Assembly (NCBI GenBank): GCA_963995505.1
Contig: OZ023198.1
Span: forward strand, 744,001 to 808,000
DNA length: 64,000 bases
Origin: Hypericum androsaemum
Taxonomy: Eukaryota; Streptophyta; Magnoliopsida; Malpighiales; Hypericaceae
Direction: 5' to 3'
Shown here one piece after another: positions 48,396 through 61,075 of the stretch. The notes beneath the pieces are model-generated. The model was given only the letters and a program-made list of their open reading frames with translations. It had not been told where the DNA came from and made no database searches. How positions within the stretch are numbered: the stretch's first letter is position 1; every line of letters begins with the position of its first letter. Position numbers and translations under genes: made by a program.

Positions 48396-49852
48396 GATAG
48401 GTTATTGACCATCAGATTTAAAGATAATCAAATATGACGGCCCAAATTTAGTCTCTTCCGTATAGACATCATTTATGTAGTCCCCACTGAATCTGAAATC
48501 AAATTTCTTTCCATCTTTGGCCGCATGAAAACTAAATTTGGTTAGTGGAAATTTAATGAGCTTTGCCTTTTTATGGAAATGTAATAGATTCTTAAAAATC
48601 AAGCCCAATTTTTATTTTCTTTATTAAATAATTAGGTATTTAGCTTTAGTGATCTGGTGATCAACCATATGGTACTCCGACCTTAAGTCTACTGTTTATT
48701 TCTCATAGTTTTTCTATACATTTTTCTTTTCTTTTCCTTTTGTTAGTTTAGTTTACATTCCAGACATACAAAACCCCCCTTTTAATTTTGTTATTTAATT
48801 TGTTAGATTAATTAAATATTATTCCTCTTTGGATCTAATTCGGTATATTTCTTTGCTTATACAAATTATGAGTCGTAAAATATTAGTTTATTTATAGGGG
48901 CTTAGACACGCTCGTCGGTTCCACTAGATCTTAATTGTTTTAGCTAGTTTTCTAGTCTCTTGTTAAAATTCATAATTATTTGTTTTTTGAGTTGATCATT
49001 ATTATTATGAGGTCCAAAGTTCATGAAAGGAAGATGAACTTAAGGATAGCGTGCCAACGAATAGGCAAGCACAATAATAATGTGTTTACAAGGCTCATCG
49101 ATTGTACGAGCCAAATTTCATGCATAATCTATCTCTCGTTTACAATTGGTGTGGATATGTGAGAAATCAACATTTGAACGTTAAACATATCACTTCCACA
49201 TAGAGCCACTTGAGAGTGAACTTTTTTCTCTATATTTATTTATTTGAAATACTTCCAAATCATACGATAATTATTATAGATGAATTCAGTCATGTATAAA
49301 AAATGATAATTTTCCTTTCCCTCACATAATATTAATTTTAATTTATATTAGATTTCTAATTAGATTATATTTCTTGTTTATTAGGTAAGAATATGTATCT
49401 AGTTTTGATAAGATTCCTATAATTACGAGATTAAAGGTGGGAATTCATTGTAGTTGACAATATGACCTAGCCTAAACCATTGAAAAATAGTATGTCCTAG
49501 CTTTTTTCCTCTCTATGTGTTGACTTTCCAAGAGCTAACAACGGAGTCATACAAAAAGTACAAAGTTGCACAACTTGAAGTACATTCTAATGAAGATGAT
49601 GGAGATACTTAGATTAGTTGTTCACATAAATGACACCATTAAAATACATGTAGTTCCATGAAAAAGTTCCAAACCACTTTCATATTTACTCTAACATTTG
49701 TTTAAAAAACTTGCCCCTAAATCACCATCATCATTCACAGGAGAAGGAACATTAGTGGCACCAAGGCCACAACCAAGACCATCATTATCACCTGAAAGAT
49801 AAATATCAACGTACATTAGCACTACGAACTTGGACATCATCATTAACAACAT

Positions 49853-51841
49853 TCACACAATTTCATTATGATCATTAGTTATATCATTATTACCATTGTT
49901 ATCCTGATCTTGATCATCATCATCATTGACATGAATCGGCATATGTGGTTTTTCAACCAGCTTACGGGTCTTTGAAGATTTTTTGAATATGACAGATGAC
50001 ATTCTTTTCAAATGGCTTCGCATAGTTGGCAATTCCTTATTCAAGAATTTCTCCACTGCTTTTACCGAACGGAATTTTTTGCGTGATCCATTCTCGTAAA
50101 AGAACTACATTAGAAAATTTTCATATAAGATACTTGATTGAAAAAGATATAAGCTATGCTTTATTTTTCTTCCAATATGTGCAATTCCAATTGGAAATAT
50201 AGTCCTTACATTTTTTAGTAAGTGTAAAGATACCATGAAACAATTCCTATTATGTATGGAACTTTTAGAGCAATAGAATTATTCTTACCATTGTCCATTT
50301 AATGGATATAAACAACTAGAAAAAACATATATACCATCCCAGGTTATTTATTTCGATATTTTTAGGAGAGTTACTATATTTATGGAATGAAAATATACTA
50401 ATTGTAATAGATTATAGCACATTAAGGATATACTTTTTGTAATTGGGTTGTTAGAGACCCATTTATACTAATTTTTATTAAGCTAAGAATTAAATTATGT
50501 GGACAAATTACTTCAAACACATAGATTGATGAACACTTTTGTCCTTTTCATTTCTTAAGGTAAATGACTCTTTGTGATCTTAAGATAAATGACTCTTTGT
50601 TTTAGTTTTTTTTTGTAAATTTAATGAATTTGGTTAAATTTTTTGAGGACATGTATAAGCCTTATCAGATATAACTTATTAGTACAATGACCAGAATTTT
50701 ATGAAAAATATTTAATAATATTTGAGGAATGCTTAGAATAAATATAAGAAGATAAAGGTGTTTCATTCTCAAAGTTTGTTAAACATATTTTGTTAGTATT
50801 AATAGAAGAACCTAAGAAAGAAACTTACAAAAAATCAAGGCGAAAGAGTTGCACAAAAATCATTACTTATAGTAATTATTTTCTTCCTCCTCCACACTTT
50901 CAATGAATTTTATTTCCTTTTCTGCCCTCATAAATCATGGTAAGATTTTGTTTGCTCAAATTCATTCGATATTTGTAGCCCAAACTAATTCTAATATATA
51001 TTTTTTCAAACCTAATGACCACTAGAAAACTATTAAACAAAAAAAACCTCTCGTGAAGTTTGGTTAACATATAAAAGCAAACATATTTTTTCAAAAGAGA
51101 AATAGTCACTCAACCTCCTTATCGTAATCTCATTTAGTTTATTATTTCTGAAAATTTTAAATAGAGAACTCAGCTTTATTTTATCCTTGATTCATTAAAA
51201 ATTGAAGATATTGAGAAAAAAGCTTTATTTATTTTGAATCATTCAAATCACGCTCAAAAATATAAAAAAAACACCTAGATTTACAAAATTAAGGGTTCCA
51301 AATGAAAAGGTAAAGGAAAAAAAATGCATCTTGTCTATTATATGTGCTACATGATTATAAGAAAAATAATAAACTGATTATATAATCTACAATTTGAAAA
51401 AAAATTAAACCTTAGACATATACAACAATGTCAAAGCAAATAATTAAATAAGATCTAATCAACAAGATTATAAATAATAAAGAAAAATAATTAGTGAAGA
51501 AAGTTAGAGAAAGAAATAATTTAATTTATAATAACCTGATCTATTTTGCCGAAGTACTTTTGACTAGTACGGGGCCTATACTCAATAGTCCAGTTCTCTG
51601 GCAACCCAAATTCGGTCCCATCAAAACAGCGTGGGTGAAGATTATCATAAACATATCTAGTCCCATCAGGAAAAATTTCGGACAAAGGCATCGGGTCAAG
51701 CACTTCATCATTTTTTAGTGCTTGTTGCTCTTCGTGCACCTGTTGATTCCCCCCCTCCTCCACCCTATTCGGACACACCGCCAATGAGATGGGGTGTTCT
51801 GGAGAGGTTTGGGAAGATTGTTGATTATTGCTTTCAGCCAT
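49853..51841 (-). CDS. Methyl-CpG-binding-domain (MBD) type protein
   Basis: Two exons: 51536-51841 (start MAESNNQQSSQTSP) and 49853-50104, both phase 0, total 185 residues. The join restores an MBD fold core: LPENWTIEYRPRTSQKYFGKIDQ plus FFYENGSRKKFRSVKAVEKFLN, which matches the plant MBD pattern (W, R-P-R, GK-D-x-Y/F-Y-x-x-G, KFRS, E-x-x-x-F/Y-L). The tail is basic (KKSSKTRKLVEKP), then acidic, Asp/Asn-rich. MBD proteins bind methylated or unmethylated CpG DNA in chromatin. The first exon has a second conserved-looking segment (LSEIFPDGTRYVYDN). A further exon at about 49740-49800 is possible. A TATA box (51936-51944) lies about 95 bp upstream. Confidence 0.82.
50105..51535 (-). other. Intron of the MBD gene (1.43 kb)
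   Basis: It runs from donor CAG|GTTAT at 51535 to acceptor TAG|TTC at 50105. Very AT-rich, with no coding signal. It separates the two halves of the MBD domain. Confidence 0.75.
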
Positions 51842-51869
51842 TTCTTATTCAATAATTATTTATGAGATA

Positions 51870-51930
51870 TGGAGAGTTGGTCTTAGGGATGGGGAGAGTT
51901 GGTTTTAGGGATGGGGAGAGTTGGTCTTGG
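51870..51930 (-). repeat. Tandem 22-bp repeat x 3 in the MBD 5' region
   Basis: The unit GGAGAGTTGGTCTTAGGGATG (with T/C and A/G variants) is repeated three times immediately upstream of the MBD start and downstream of the TATA box, so it would be transcribed in the 5' leader. Confidence 0.85.
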
Positions 51931-51935
51931 GGTTG

Positions 51936-51944
51936 ATATATATA
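51936..51944 (-). promoter_or_regulatory. TATA box of the MBD gene
   Basis: TATATATAG-type motif on the minus strand about 95 bp upstream of the ATG at 51841. Confidence 0.5.
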
Positions 51945-51999
51945 GCCTGTATTTAGGTTTTTTATTTTCTACAACTCTCCAGAAATTAATGTGAATTAT

Positions 52000-54470
52000 G
52001 CACAATCTCATATAAGACAAGGACAAATGACCTTATTAAAACGAACATTTTTTTATGGCGACTATTTACAAAGTTTGAACTCAAGTCCTTCATATAATTT
52101 AGATAAATTTTAATTTTTCTTGGATTTAATACATTAAAATCCATGGAAAAAATTATTTAATATTTTTTAGGTTTAGAGAAAAAGGTGGATAGGTAGTCCT
52201 TTCTATGTTTTCAAAAAGGTGTGCAAGGGTTAGAATGAAACAATATATGTGTACCCTATCGGTCTAAGCGATCAACCAGTAAACAATGTATCATATTGGT
52301 CCTCAAAATAATAATCAACATAAAGGATTAAAAAAAATCACAAACAAGGATATACAAATTTTGCTAATTATTAAAGATAACTAATCTGATTCCAACGGTA
52401 AACGATCAATGTTTCATTCCACGTTAAAGTTAAATATCCATTTTAACTAATCTGATTGTAACGGTAAAAGATCTATATGATCATAACTTATTAATAAGAA
52501 CTATCTTAAATCATATATGTTCTTTTATATTTTTAATGTTTTAGATAAGTAGAATTCCATTAATAATATAAATGATGGTAAATACAAAAAAATTAGAAAG
52601 TAAATAAAAAATGTTAAGTAATCTATTACCAAAATATATCACATTGCCTTCATAAAATCTAACAAACTTTTTAATATTGCTTCTTAATATTTTAACTTGC
52701 AACTGAATTACATACGATCAATTTTTACCGGCGTACAATCAATTTTGTTGGTCAATGTGACTGCGAAACAAAATTAATTCCCGGTCAAAATTTCACGTTC
52801 CCTTAAAAATAGTCAAAATTACCATGTATAGAAAAGAACACATCTCGTGAGTTATTTTACATTATATTTATGGCAGGTTGGAGGAACTAAATTTGGTAAC
52901 TGAATTGAATAAAATTTTCCTTTTATGGAAATGTAATAAATTTTCTAAAATCATGTCCATACATATTTTCTTCATTTCCTTTCCATCTTTGGCCGCTTGT
53001 AAAACAAGATTTGGTTAGTAGAAATTTAATGAGATTTTCCTTTTTAATGGAAATGAGACATATTCTTGAAAATAAAGCTCATTTATTTATTTATTCACTA
53101 AATAATTTGATATTTAGTACTCAATGGATACTAATCTAAATGTATTAAAGGTTTGGCTATTAAAGATTACCGAGAGTGCATTAATGTGGAACAACTTTTT
53201 AATTAATTTATCTACACGCTCCTCGACCATAGTTCATTAGATTGTCATATATTTAGATAAGGACAAGTGACCTTATTAAAATGAATATTTTTTTATGGCC
53301 ACTATTATATTTACAAAGTTTGAACCCAAGTCCTTCATATTATTTAGATAAATTTCAATTTTTCTTGGACTTAATACATTTGGAAAAAAAAGTATTTAAT
53401 ATTTTTTAGGTTTAGAGAAAAAGATGGATAAGTAGTCCTTCCTATGTTTTCAAAGAGGTGTGCAAGGGTTAGAATGAAACAATACATATGTACCCTATCG
53501 GTCCTAGGCGATCAACCGGTAAACAATGTACCATATCGGTTCTCAAAATAATAATTAGCGTAAAGGATTAAAAAAAACTATCACAAACAAGGATATCAAA
53601 AAATTGCTAATTATTAAAGATAACTAATCTGATTCCAACAGTAAACAATCGATGTTTAATTCCACATTAAAGTTACCCATTCATTTTAACTAATATGATT
53701 CTAACGGTAAAAGATCTATACGATCATAACTTATTAATAAGAGCTATCTTAAATCAAATATGTTCTTTTATATTTTTAATGTTGTAGATAAGTAGAATTC
53801 CATTAATAATATAAATGAAGGTAAATACAAAAAATAGAAAGTAAATAGAAAATGTTAAGTAATCTATTACCAAAATATATGTCATTGCCTTCTTATAATC
53901 TAACAAACTTTGTGAATATTACTTCTCAATATTTTAACTTGCAACTGAATTACATACAATCAATTTTTACGGATGCACAATCGATTTTGTTGGTCAATGC
54001 GACTTCGGAAAAAATTTAGTTCTCGGTCAAAATTTCATGTTCCCTTAAAAATAGTAAAAACTACCATGTATAGAAAAGAGCACATCTCGTGAGTTATTTT
54101 GCATTCTATTTATGACAGGTTGGAGGAACTAAATTTGGTAAGTGAACTAAATTCTTTAAAATCATGTCCAAGCATATTTTTTTTATATTTCCTTTCCATC
54201 TTTGGACGCTTGAAAAACAAGATTTGCTTAGTGAAAATTTAATGAGGTTTGCCTTTTTTACGGAAATGAGACATATTCTTGAAAATAAAGCCCATTTATT
54301 TATTTCACTAAATAATTTGATATTAAACACTCAATGGCTACTAATCTAAATGTATTAAAGATTTGGCTATTAAAGATAATTGAGAGTGCATTAATGTGGA
54401 ACAACTTTTTAATTAGTTTATCTACACGCTCCTAGACCACAATTCATTAGATTGTCATAATTAGATACCT
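52000..54470 (+). repeat. Tandem duplication of about 1.2 kb
   Basis: The block beginning GGACAAATGACCTTATTAAAA at 52021 recurs as GGACAAGTGACCTTATTAAAA at 53261. The far marker TCTACACGCTCCT(C/A)GACCA occurs at 53211 and 54421. Sequence between stays alignable at roughly 90%. It is non-coding and AT-rich. Sub-blocks are also found at 47210-47420 and 47870-48110. Confidence 0.9.
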
Positions 54471-54499
54471 AAACAAACAAGATAAGAAAAATATTAAAG

Positions 54500-55930
54500 G
54501 TGGGTCTGACGGACTTGACGGCCACCACTCGATTGGCGCCCGCCAGGGCATCTGCTTCATTTATTTCTGTAACTCTCTTCTGGCTGCAGCCAGGCCACTG
54601 GCTATCGCCAGATCCAACTAAAATCGCGTCTGCCATGCTCAAAATGAGTTGGCATATGCTGTTATCGCTGCATGGTATTCACTTGATCATCTAACACCTC
54701 TAACAAGTATCCTCAGGTTCCATAACCCAACAATCTCTTGCCTGGAGGCTGACCTCAAATGCAATAATCTCCCACCGGTAACCCATCTCTGCGTGGCAGC
54801 GCCATGCCTTCTTCTCAGTTCACTAGATCAACTAAAGCCATGCATAGCTTCAACTTCTCCAAGGTAACTAACTACATTGGTCAACATGTTTGCTAGATTT
54901 TTACTTCCTTGAATCTTCACATCCTGCAAGATCTCCCTCTCCAAGAGATGACGTATGTAGTGATACCTCAACTTAATGTAATTTTTCCTTGAGTGGAATG
55001 CGTGATTCTTGGCCAAGTGAATAACACTTTGACTGTCATTGTAGAGGATAATGTCCTTTTGCTCCTTTCCCAATTTACCCAAAATTTTTTGCAACCATGC
55101 CATCTCTTTGCTCACTTCAGTTAGTGCTACATACCCTGCTTCACTAGTAGACAAAGACACGATCTTCTACAATTTTGAACCCCAAGAGATCGTTGTACCA
55201 CCCAATGTAAACCCATATTCTGTAGTACTCCTTCTCTTGTCAAGGTTTCTTGACGCTAAATCTGCATCAACATATCTTGTCAACTCAACTTTACTTCCCT
55301 CAAAACATAGGGCCTAATCTGCAGTGCCTCCCAAGTATCCAATGATCCAGTTCACTGACATCCAATGTTGCTTGCTTGGGTTGCTCATAAACCTGTTCAC
55401 TACTCCCACTGCATGTGTTATAACCGGCCTTGTACAAACCATAACATACGTCAAACTGCTTATTGCGGATGCATATGGAGTCTTCTACATCTGAGTCTTT
55501 TTTACTTCACTATTAGGCGAGTCCTTGTTAGACAGCTTAAAGTGTCCACCTAGAGAAGTGCTATTGGGTTTGGCATCCTACATGCTAAACCTCTTCATCA
55601 CCTTTTTAATGTATTTAGCCTGCGAAAGAAACAACTTTTCTGCCGCCTTGTCTCGCTCGATCCTCATACCCAAGATCTACTTAGCCTCTCTCAAATCCTT
55701 CATAGAAACCTCTCAGACGAATACTTTTTCACCTTGGTCACCTATTGAGCACTAGAGCATGCTATTAGCATGTCATCAACATAAAACAGGAGCATCGTAT
55801 AACTATCATAAAATCTCTTGAAGTAAAAACAATGGTCTGCCTCACATCGCACAAACTCAATCTCTTGCATGAATCCGTCGAGCTTCTTGTTAAGTGGTTG
55901 AAATAGTTGTTTAGTCTCAGATGTGTCGAA
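54500..55930 (-). pseudogene. Degenerate Ty1-copia 3' pol and LTR start
   Basis: The minus strand keeps YTMLLFYVDDMLIACS (reverse transcriptase), then many stops. An open RNase H segment follows at 54828-55160 (LSTSEAGYVALTEVSKEMAW, YNDSQSVIHLAKN, YHYIRHLLE). A GGTGGGAGATTATTG motif near 54768-54780 resembles the polypurine tract with the 3' LTR start beyond it. No second LTR was found in the window. Confidence 0.8.
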
Positions 55931-56602
55931 AACTATAAACAGATGTGAGAATCAATCCAGAAAGGTGAAATGTTCAGTAGAATTGAATCTAAAATTAAAG
56001 ATACTAGAATACCATGAGGCCCTAGCATATGAAAATTCAAAAATCATGTGGATAATTGATTCATTGTCACAATTACATTGCACAAAGGGGAAGGAACAAA
56101 TTCTTTCCATTAAGATTACTATCAACTGGTAAACTGTTTTTAGCAATCCTCCAGGTAAAATTTCTGAGTTTAGGACACACTTTTAGTCTCTAGATCTTAT
56201 CTCATATTCATGGTCAAAGGAATTGGAGCTCGGATCTGCACAATTAACATTTTGATCAAGTACATGCTGAAATTTAAGCACATGATAGCCTTTTTTACAA
56301 TACATATGCTATCCTTATTGTGTTTCCAAATAACATCCTTTGCAATGAAATGGTAAAAACAGATTTTGCAAAATGTCCCATTTCCAAAATCTGGATGAAA
56401 AACTGAGAAAAAATAACGTCATGGATAATATACATAAGATACCCTTAGAAAAAAAATTAAGATACATCATATAGACAGAGAGAAAAACTTGGCAGAAATA
56501 TGTTGAATTCTACTGAAAATATATCATGCCAAATATATACTCTCTGTAGTCCTTGACCCGTCTTCAATATGGCAGTAGCCACGAAAAAACAATCAGTCGG
56601 TA
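55931..56602. other. Intergenic, no gene recognised
   Basis: AT-rich sequence on the 3' side of the JmjC gene. Only overlapping chance frames are seen. Confidence 0.3.
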
Positions 56603-59600
56603 CTAAGTATGGCGAAAATCGATTTCCTTGCAACAAACTTCTCCTAGTTTAATCACAGCAAGGTCCATAAATTCGATGAAAGCATCGCAAGAACTTATTT
56701 CAGATCTGCAATCCAATAATTCATCCAACAGAGCTATTTTTACGTCGCAACTCTGGTTTTGCCAACTGTTTATCGTACTATATGTTGTGCCCAAATCCAG
56801 GCAAAGGCTAAGAAACTTGGGATCATCTAATACTTGCTGTACATCCAAGGAGAAGCAACAGTTTCCGGTAACTCCTTCCGCCGGAGCCATTTTTGATGCA
56901 ATCGCCCTTATGGATGCCAGATTAAACTCCAAATGCCTTGTCAAATGGGATGAACTTTGGTCGGAATATTTGTCGTTTGTGTGATGACAGTAACGTTGGA
57001 GAAGGTTTACCAAGAAGAAGCTCAATAGGAAGACGAAAAAATCAGAAAAGTTCATGCCTGCTAAAAGAGAAACTGATTAGCAAACAGATGACCATCTATT
57101 CACCTCAAACTTGAAGCAGCGTTTTCTGGGACGAGGATTACATCAGAAGCAGCTGTTTTTCATGTTTCAAAGTCTCACCTGTGTTAGCAGCAAGATTGCG
57201 CTGGCAGATACCTTCAAAATCTTCACAGATTTCCTGGATATCCTCAATGTACTCCTTTGCCTCCTTGTAGTCTCTCCAAAGCAAGTCCCACTGAAGCGAT
57301 GAAAACATAAATATGACAAAATTCGGCTTCATTTTTTTACTCAAATGAAGGAACCTTTGCTCTTACCACCCAGTGTAGGTTATAACCATTGAACCAATTA
57401 TGATTGATTGATATTGTATCCTCCTGAAACAATTGTGCAGTTTATCTGAGAAACAGATAAATGTAAGAGAACAAACCCTAGTGCTCTCCCAGATAAAGAC
57501 GGGGCCTACGTACAAAAATCAGTTTATAAAAGAACACAGATAAATGTAAATAGGAAATCAAAGAAGATACCAGATTAAGAACTTGATGGTACCATCCACT
57601 GGGTACAAAAATTATTTCATTCTGCTCTTGAATGCAATCTAGCCAGACAGCCTACATACAAGAAAATCATATTTTGAGACATGAATGCAACGACTAGCAC
57701 ACAGTTATAAGGAAAGAATTTGCAAAGTCAAAGATCTTTAGTCATTGAGACCTTTCTGAAACCTGGAAACCTCACTTCGTCAACATCTTCAAAAATGTTA
57801 TAGACACAGCTTCTCGAGTTCCTGAATCAATTTTTTTAGTCATAATCGTATGATTATATTTCAAAATGCATCAACCAGTGACTACAATCATTGTACTGGC
57901 AAAAAATATTGTATAACTTTAGATGGTAAAATTAAGATAATCCCCAGCAAAGATAACAATTCACTTCCATCATCATAGTAAAATCTCTGGACAACAAGTA
58001 TCTTAATTATTACATAATTGAAACATAAGCCTTTTTTTGCATAAAGGGTGACAAAATCAGAGCAACATGCCTGTCAAAAATAAGGTGACACTGTTGAGGA
58101 GACAGAAATAGCCATCTCTTCCTCCCACATACATTTGCTGACCAACTGTATGATCTAAAAACATCGGCATGAAGAGGTGTCCAAGTCCCTGCACATACAC
58201 TTAAATTGCTTCTCCTAAGCTTTCGATAAAAAATAAAATTGAAATTCAGGCAAACCAGTTTGCAGGTAAGTCAAATGATAACCCCGGTCATAGATAACTG
58301 AAAATCAGTTTTCTATTTACCTTTCGCTCCCATATAGACGAAGCGATAGTCGGAGCAACTTATTTCATTCTTCTCTTGATAATTCCCAGCGTCCATATGC
58401 ATGCAATGATGGTCAAGATAAAGGTTGAGCCAATCATCGCAGAATAAAACTGGAGTCCTATAAGCAACATAGTCTGGATATTCCTGGCATTCAAGTCCAA
58501 AAGTAGGACAAGTAAGTGGGACCATTGGACCATTAATGCACTAAAATGCAAGCCATAAGCAGTAAATAATTAAGCGAAAACTGCAAGTTTAACAACGAAA
58601 GTTTGATATCTTTGCCAAGAAGAGAAAATACGGAGAGAGCAGAGTTGATGGATGTTGATCATAGAGCACTCAATAGCTTCCAATTGAAACCCCATGATCC
58701 TAAATTAACAACCACGTCACAGCCCGTTCCATCCCAATATTTACTTTCTAAATCTGGAACCCTGCTCCCCTAAAGATCAGATAGATATACAAATTAATGC
58801 AAGTACCAAGAAAGAAAGGGATGAACTGCAAAAAAATGGAAGTAGACCACTATTCTAGGACAAGAAAAACAGGCCAATGTCACAAAATGGAGCCATTCAG
58901 CCGAGCAAAATATTCTTATTTTAAAGAAAAGGAACCATGCCCGAAAATACTAGCCCTTGTTGAACACAAAAACCGTAAGCATCGATCAAGAATATCTTTT
59001 CCAACAGGTAAATGCGTAGAACAAAACTTCATTGGTACCAGCATAGACAAGAGACCAGAAGCATAGTGCCTTCGCTGAAACGACACCTTGCCAAGCTCTA
59101 CTATCATCACACATCATGAAACTCCATTTAGAAAGAAAAAAAATCATTTTTCTTGTTTCCATAGGGTTAGTCCAATACTCAAGGGAGATACAAACATTCT
59201 GAAGCGATTTCCCACTGTTCTATGTCCTATCCGAAACTCTAACAACCGCATTGACCATATCCGTAACAATGGTGAATTAAAGTTCCATAAACAAGAGAGC
59301 AGAAACAGAATAAGATTGAACCTTGACGAAATGCCAATCCTTGAGATAAAGCAAGGGCTTCCCACTACACTCTTCCTGCCCTTCCCAGCTTTCTACAAAC
59401 TCAGAGACCGTCATCTCGACCCTCTTCTGATCCGTGAACTCCTTACTTCCACAATCCGCAACCTTAAACATTCAAAAACACCACCACCAGCAACAACAAG
59501 AAGAACAACGCAAAAGAAGTTTAGATAGAGAAAAAACTTTCAATTTATCTATCCGGCTCGAGGTGAATGAAAATCAAAAGAGGGCAGGCCTTGGTGTTGC

Positions 59601-60037
59601 TCATACGGTGAGCTATTCGTAACGGCTTCGAGACACGAAATGCGTGGAGCTCGATTTGCAAATCCATTTTTAAAAAATAACATTATAAAAGTTGCACTAA
59701 CTAGTTGCTTTCCTATAGCTACCAACAAGCAATTAGACGGGGCATTATTCTAGCTTAACCAATATGTCTCGAGTTCAAACCCCCTCGGAATTGAAAAAAG
59801 GGGGGTTTGGAGTTCTTTTACTTGGACAGTGGAATTGCCGAAATGGGTGGCGAAGAATGGGAGGTTAGGTCGGCCGTCACGGGTGACCCAATCTTGAGAA
59901 GCCCGCCAGTCGTCCATGAGACCCCTCAGCACAACTGGCTCGTTCCTGGACAAGTACCTCTCCACGAAGTCGGTGTAGCTCAGCTCCTTCCCATTCACTC
60001 TCTCCACCTCCCCCTCTGTTCTAATTTCGGGACCCAT
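56603..60037 (-). CDS. JMJ20: JmjC-domain 2-oxoglutarate/Fe(II) oxygenase (JMJD4/JMJ20-type)
   Basis: Nine exons close in phase to 470 residues: 59822-60037, 59322-59462, 58321-58483, 58071-58188, 57752-57821, 57571-57651, 57367-57423, 57179-57290, 56603-57057. The N-terminus has VNGKELSYTDFVERYL and EPVVLRGLMDDWRA. The cupin core shows the iron ligands HAD (in TPLHADVFRSYSWS) and a second His in PSGWYHQV, then NHNWFNGYN. After these follow RDYKEAKEYIEDI and a C-terminal helical domain. The architecture matches the JMJD4-like branch. Arabidopsis JMJ20, which I take as the nearest named homologue from memory, is reported as a histone arginine demethylase in seed germination; animal JMJD4 hydroxylates eRF1. 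So the substrate is open. The chosen start is ATG 60037. Intron 4 uses a GC donor. Confidence 0.92.
58069..58070 (-). other. GC donor of a GC-AG intron in the JmjC gene
   Basis: Exon 4 ends ACAG and the intron starts GCATGT. Only this junction restores phase into exon 5 (GAC-AG plus G-AAC). GC-AG introns are a small minority in plants. Confidence 0.75.
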
Positions 60038-60049
60038 TATTGGCTTCAA

Positions 60050-61043
60050 AAACTTCCTCTCAGTTCGGTGTCCTCGTTTCTTTTACGGGCAAAACAAAAC
60101 CTCTTTTGGCACAGGTGGGCCTGGGCCCTGGGGTCTCATAAGTATCCTCTGGGCTCTCCTAATATCACACTCGTGTGTCATTAATGAAAATATTTAAAAA
60201 ATCTCATAATTCTAAAAATACTTTGTTATTAAATAAAATCACCGTTAAGAAAATTGAGTAGTTGATGAATTGTCTAATTATTGGTCATGGTTATGTCATT
60301 TTGAGTAATTTTTTTGGTCTTGTTTTGATGTGTATTATTCATGACTTAGAGGAATCAGCATACCTTATGCGTCCATTTTAGTGCCCTAACAAATGTTTAA
60401 TAAAAAGTAGTGGGTTAGTTGCACCTGAAAATTTACCGAAACAATACTTAATGGATACATGCTAACAAATGTTTAAAATATGGATTTTGGTACGATTCAG
60501 ATTTTGTCCCTTTTTCGGGTTGTTCGATTGGACCGAATATTTTTTAAATAATTTTTTTCTATTATTTTAATAGTATGTAGATCAGATAGTCGAAATATAG
60601 GTTTCAAAATTCACATTTTAGAAAAATCAACCAATTTTTTAACATATGAAGTCCATTTTCCATTGTTAATTTAGAGAAATCGAACATATGATATGACTTT
60701 TGTTTTATTTTTTGCTGATTTGGATAAATTTCGGTCAGACCAAATGGCCCGAGTCAAAAACTAGTGTGAACTGCTCAGTCCGACCAGATTTTGGGCGGTC
60801 CTACCGGGAGACCGTATAAATAATATTTTTAAAACCAGACCGGAGACTGACCTGAAATTTCCTCATTTTCTGGTCCAATCGATTTGACTGGCTGAACTAC
60901 CGGTTGGGCCGGCACTTTTGAATACTATTATTTAGTATATATCGCTATTATATAATCATCAAAAAACTTCTCAAATATCCCTCTCTTTAATCTTTATCCC
61001 TTCATTTCTTTAAAACTCCCACTTCCCACCCACCACCCATCCC

Positions 61044-61075
<32 letters not shown>

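Larger units (their letters stand above)
46870..49852. other. Segmental-duplication region without an intact gene
   Basis: This stretch is made of degenerate copies of blocks that also occur at 52000-54470 (for example TTTCAACTTGCAACTGAATTAC and ACCATGTATAGAAAA). It includes a fragment resembling the MBD gene's first exon (47750-47870) and two small minisatellites. No intact frame with a known domain is present. Confidence 0.5.

Noticed and set aside
59735..59800. B-box-like GAGTTCAAACCCC as a tRNA gene or SINE
   Set aside because: No A box, no clover-leaf, no A-run or target duplication could be seen.
59807..60184. 125-codon plus-strand frame at the JmjC start
   Set aside because: It is antisense to JmjC exon 1.
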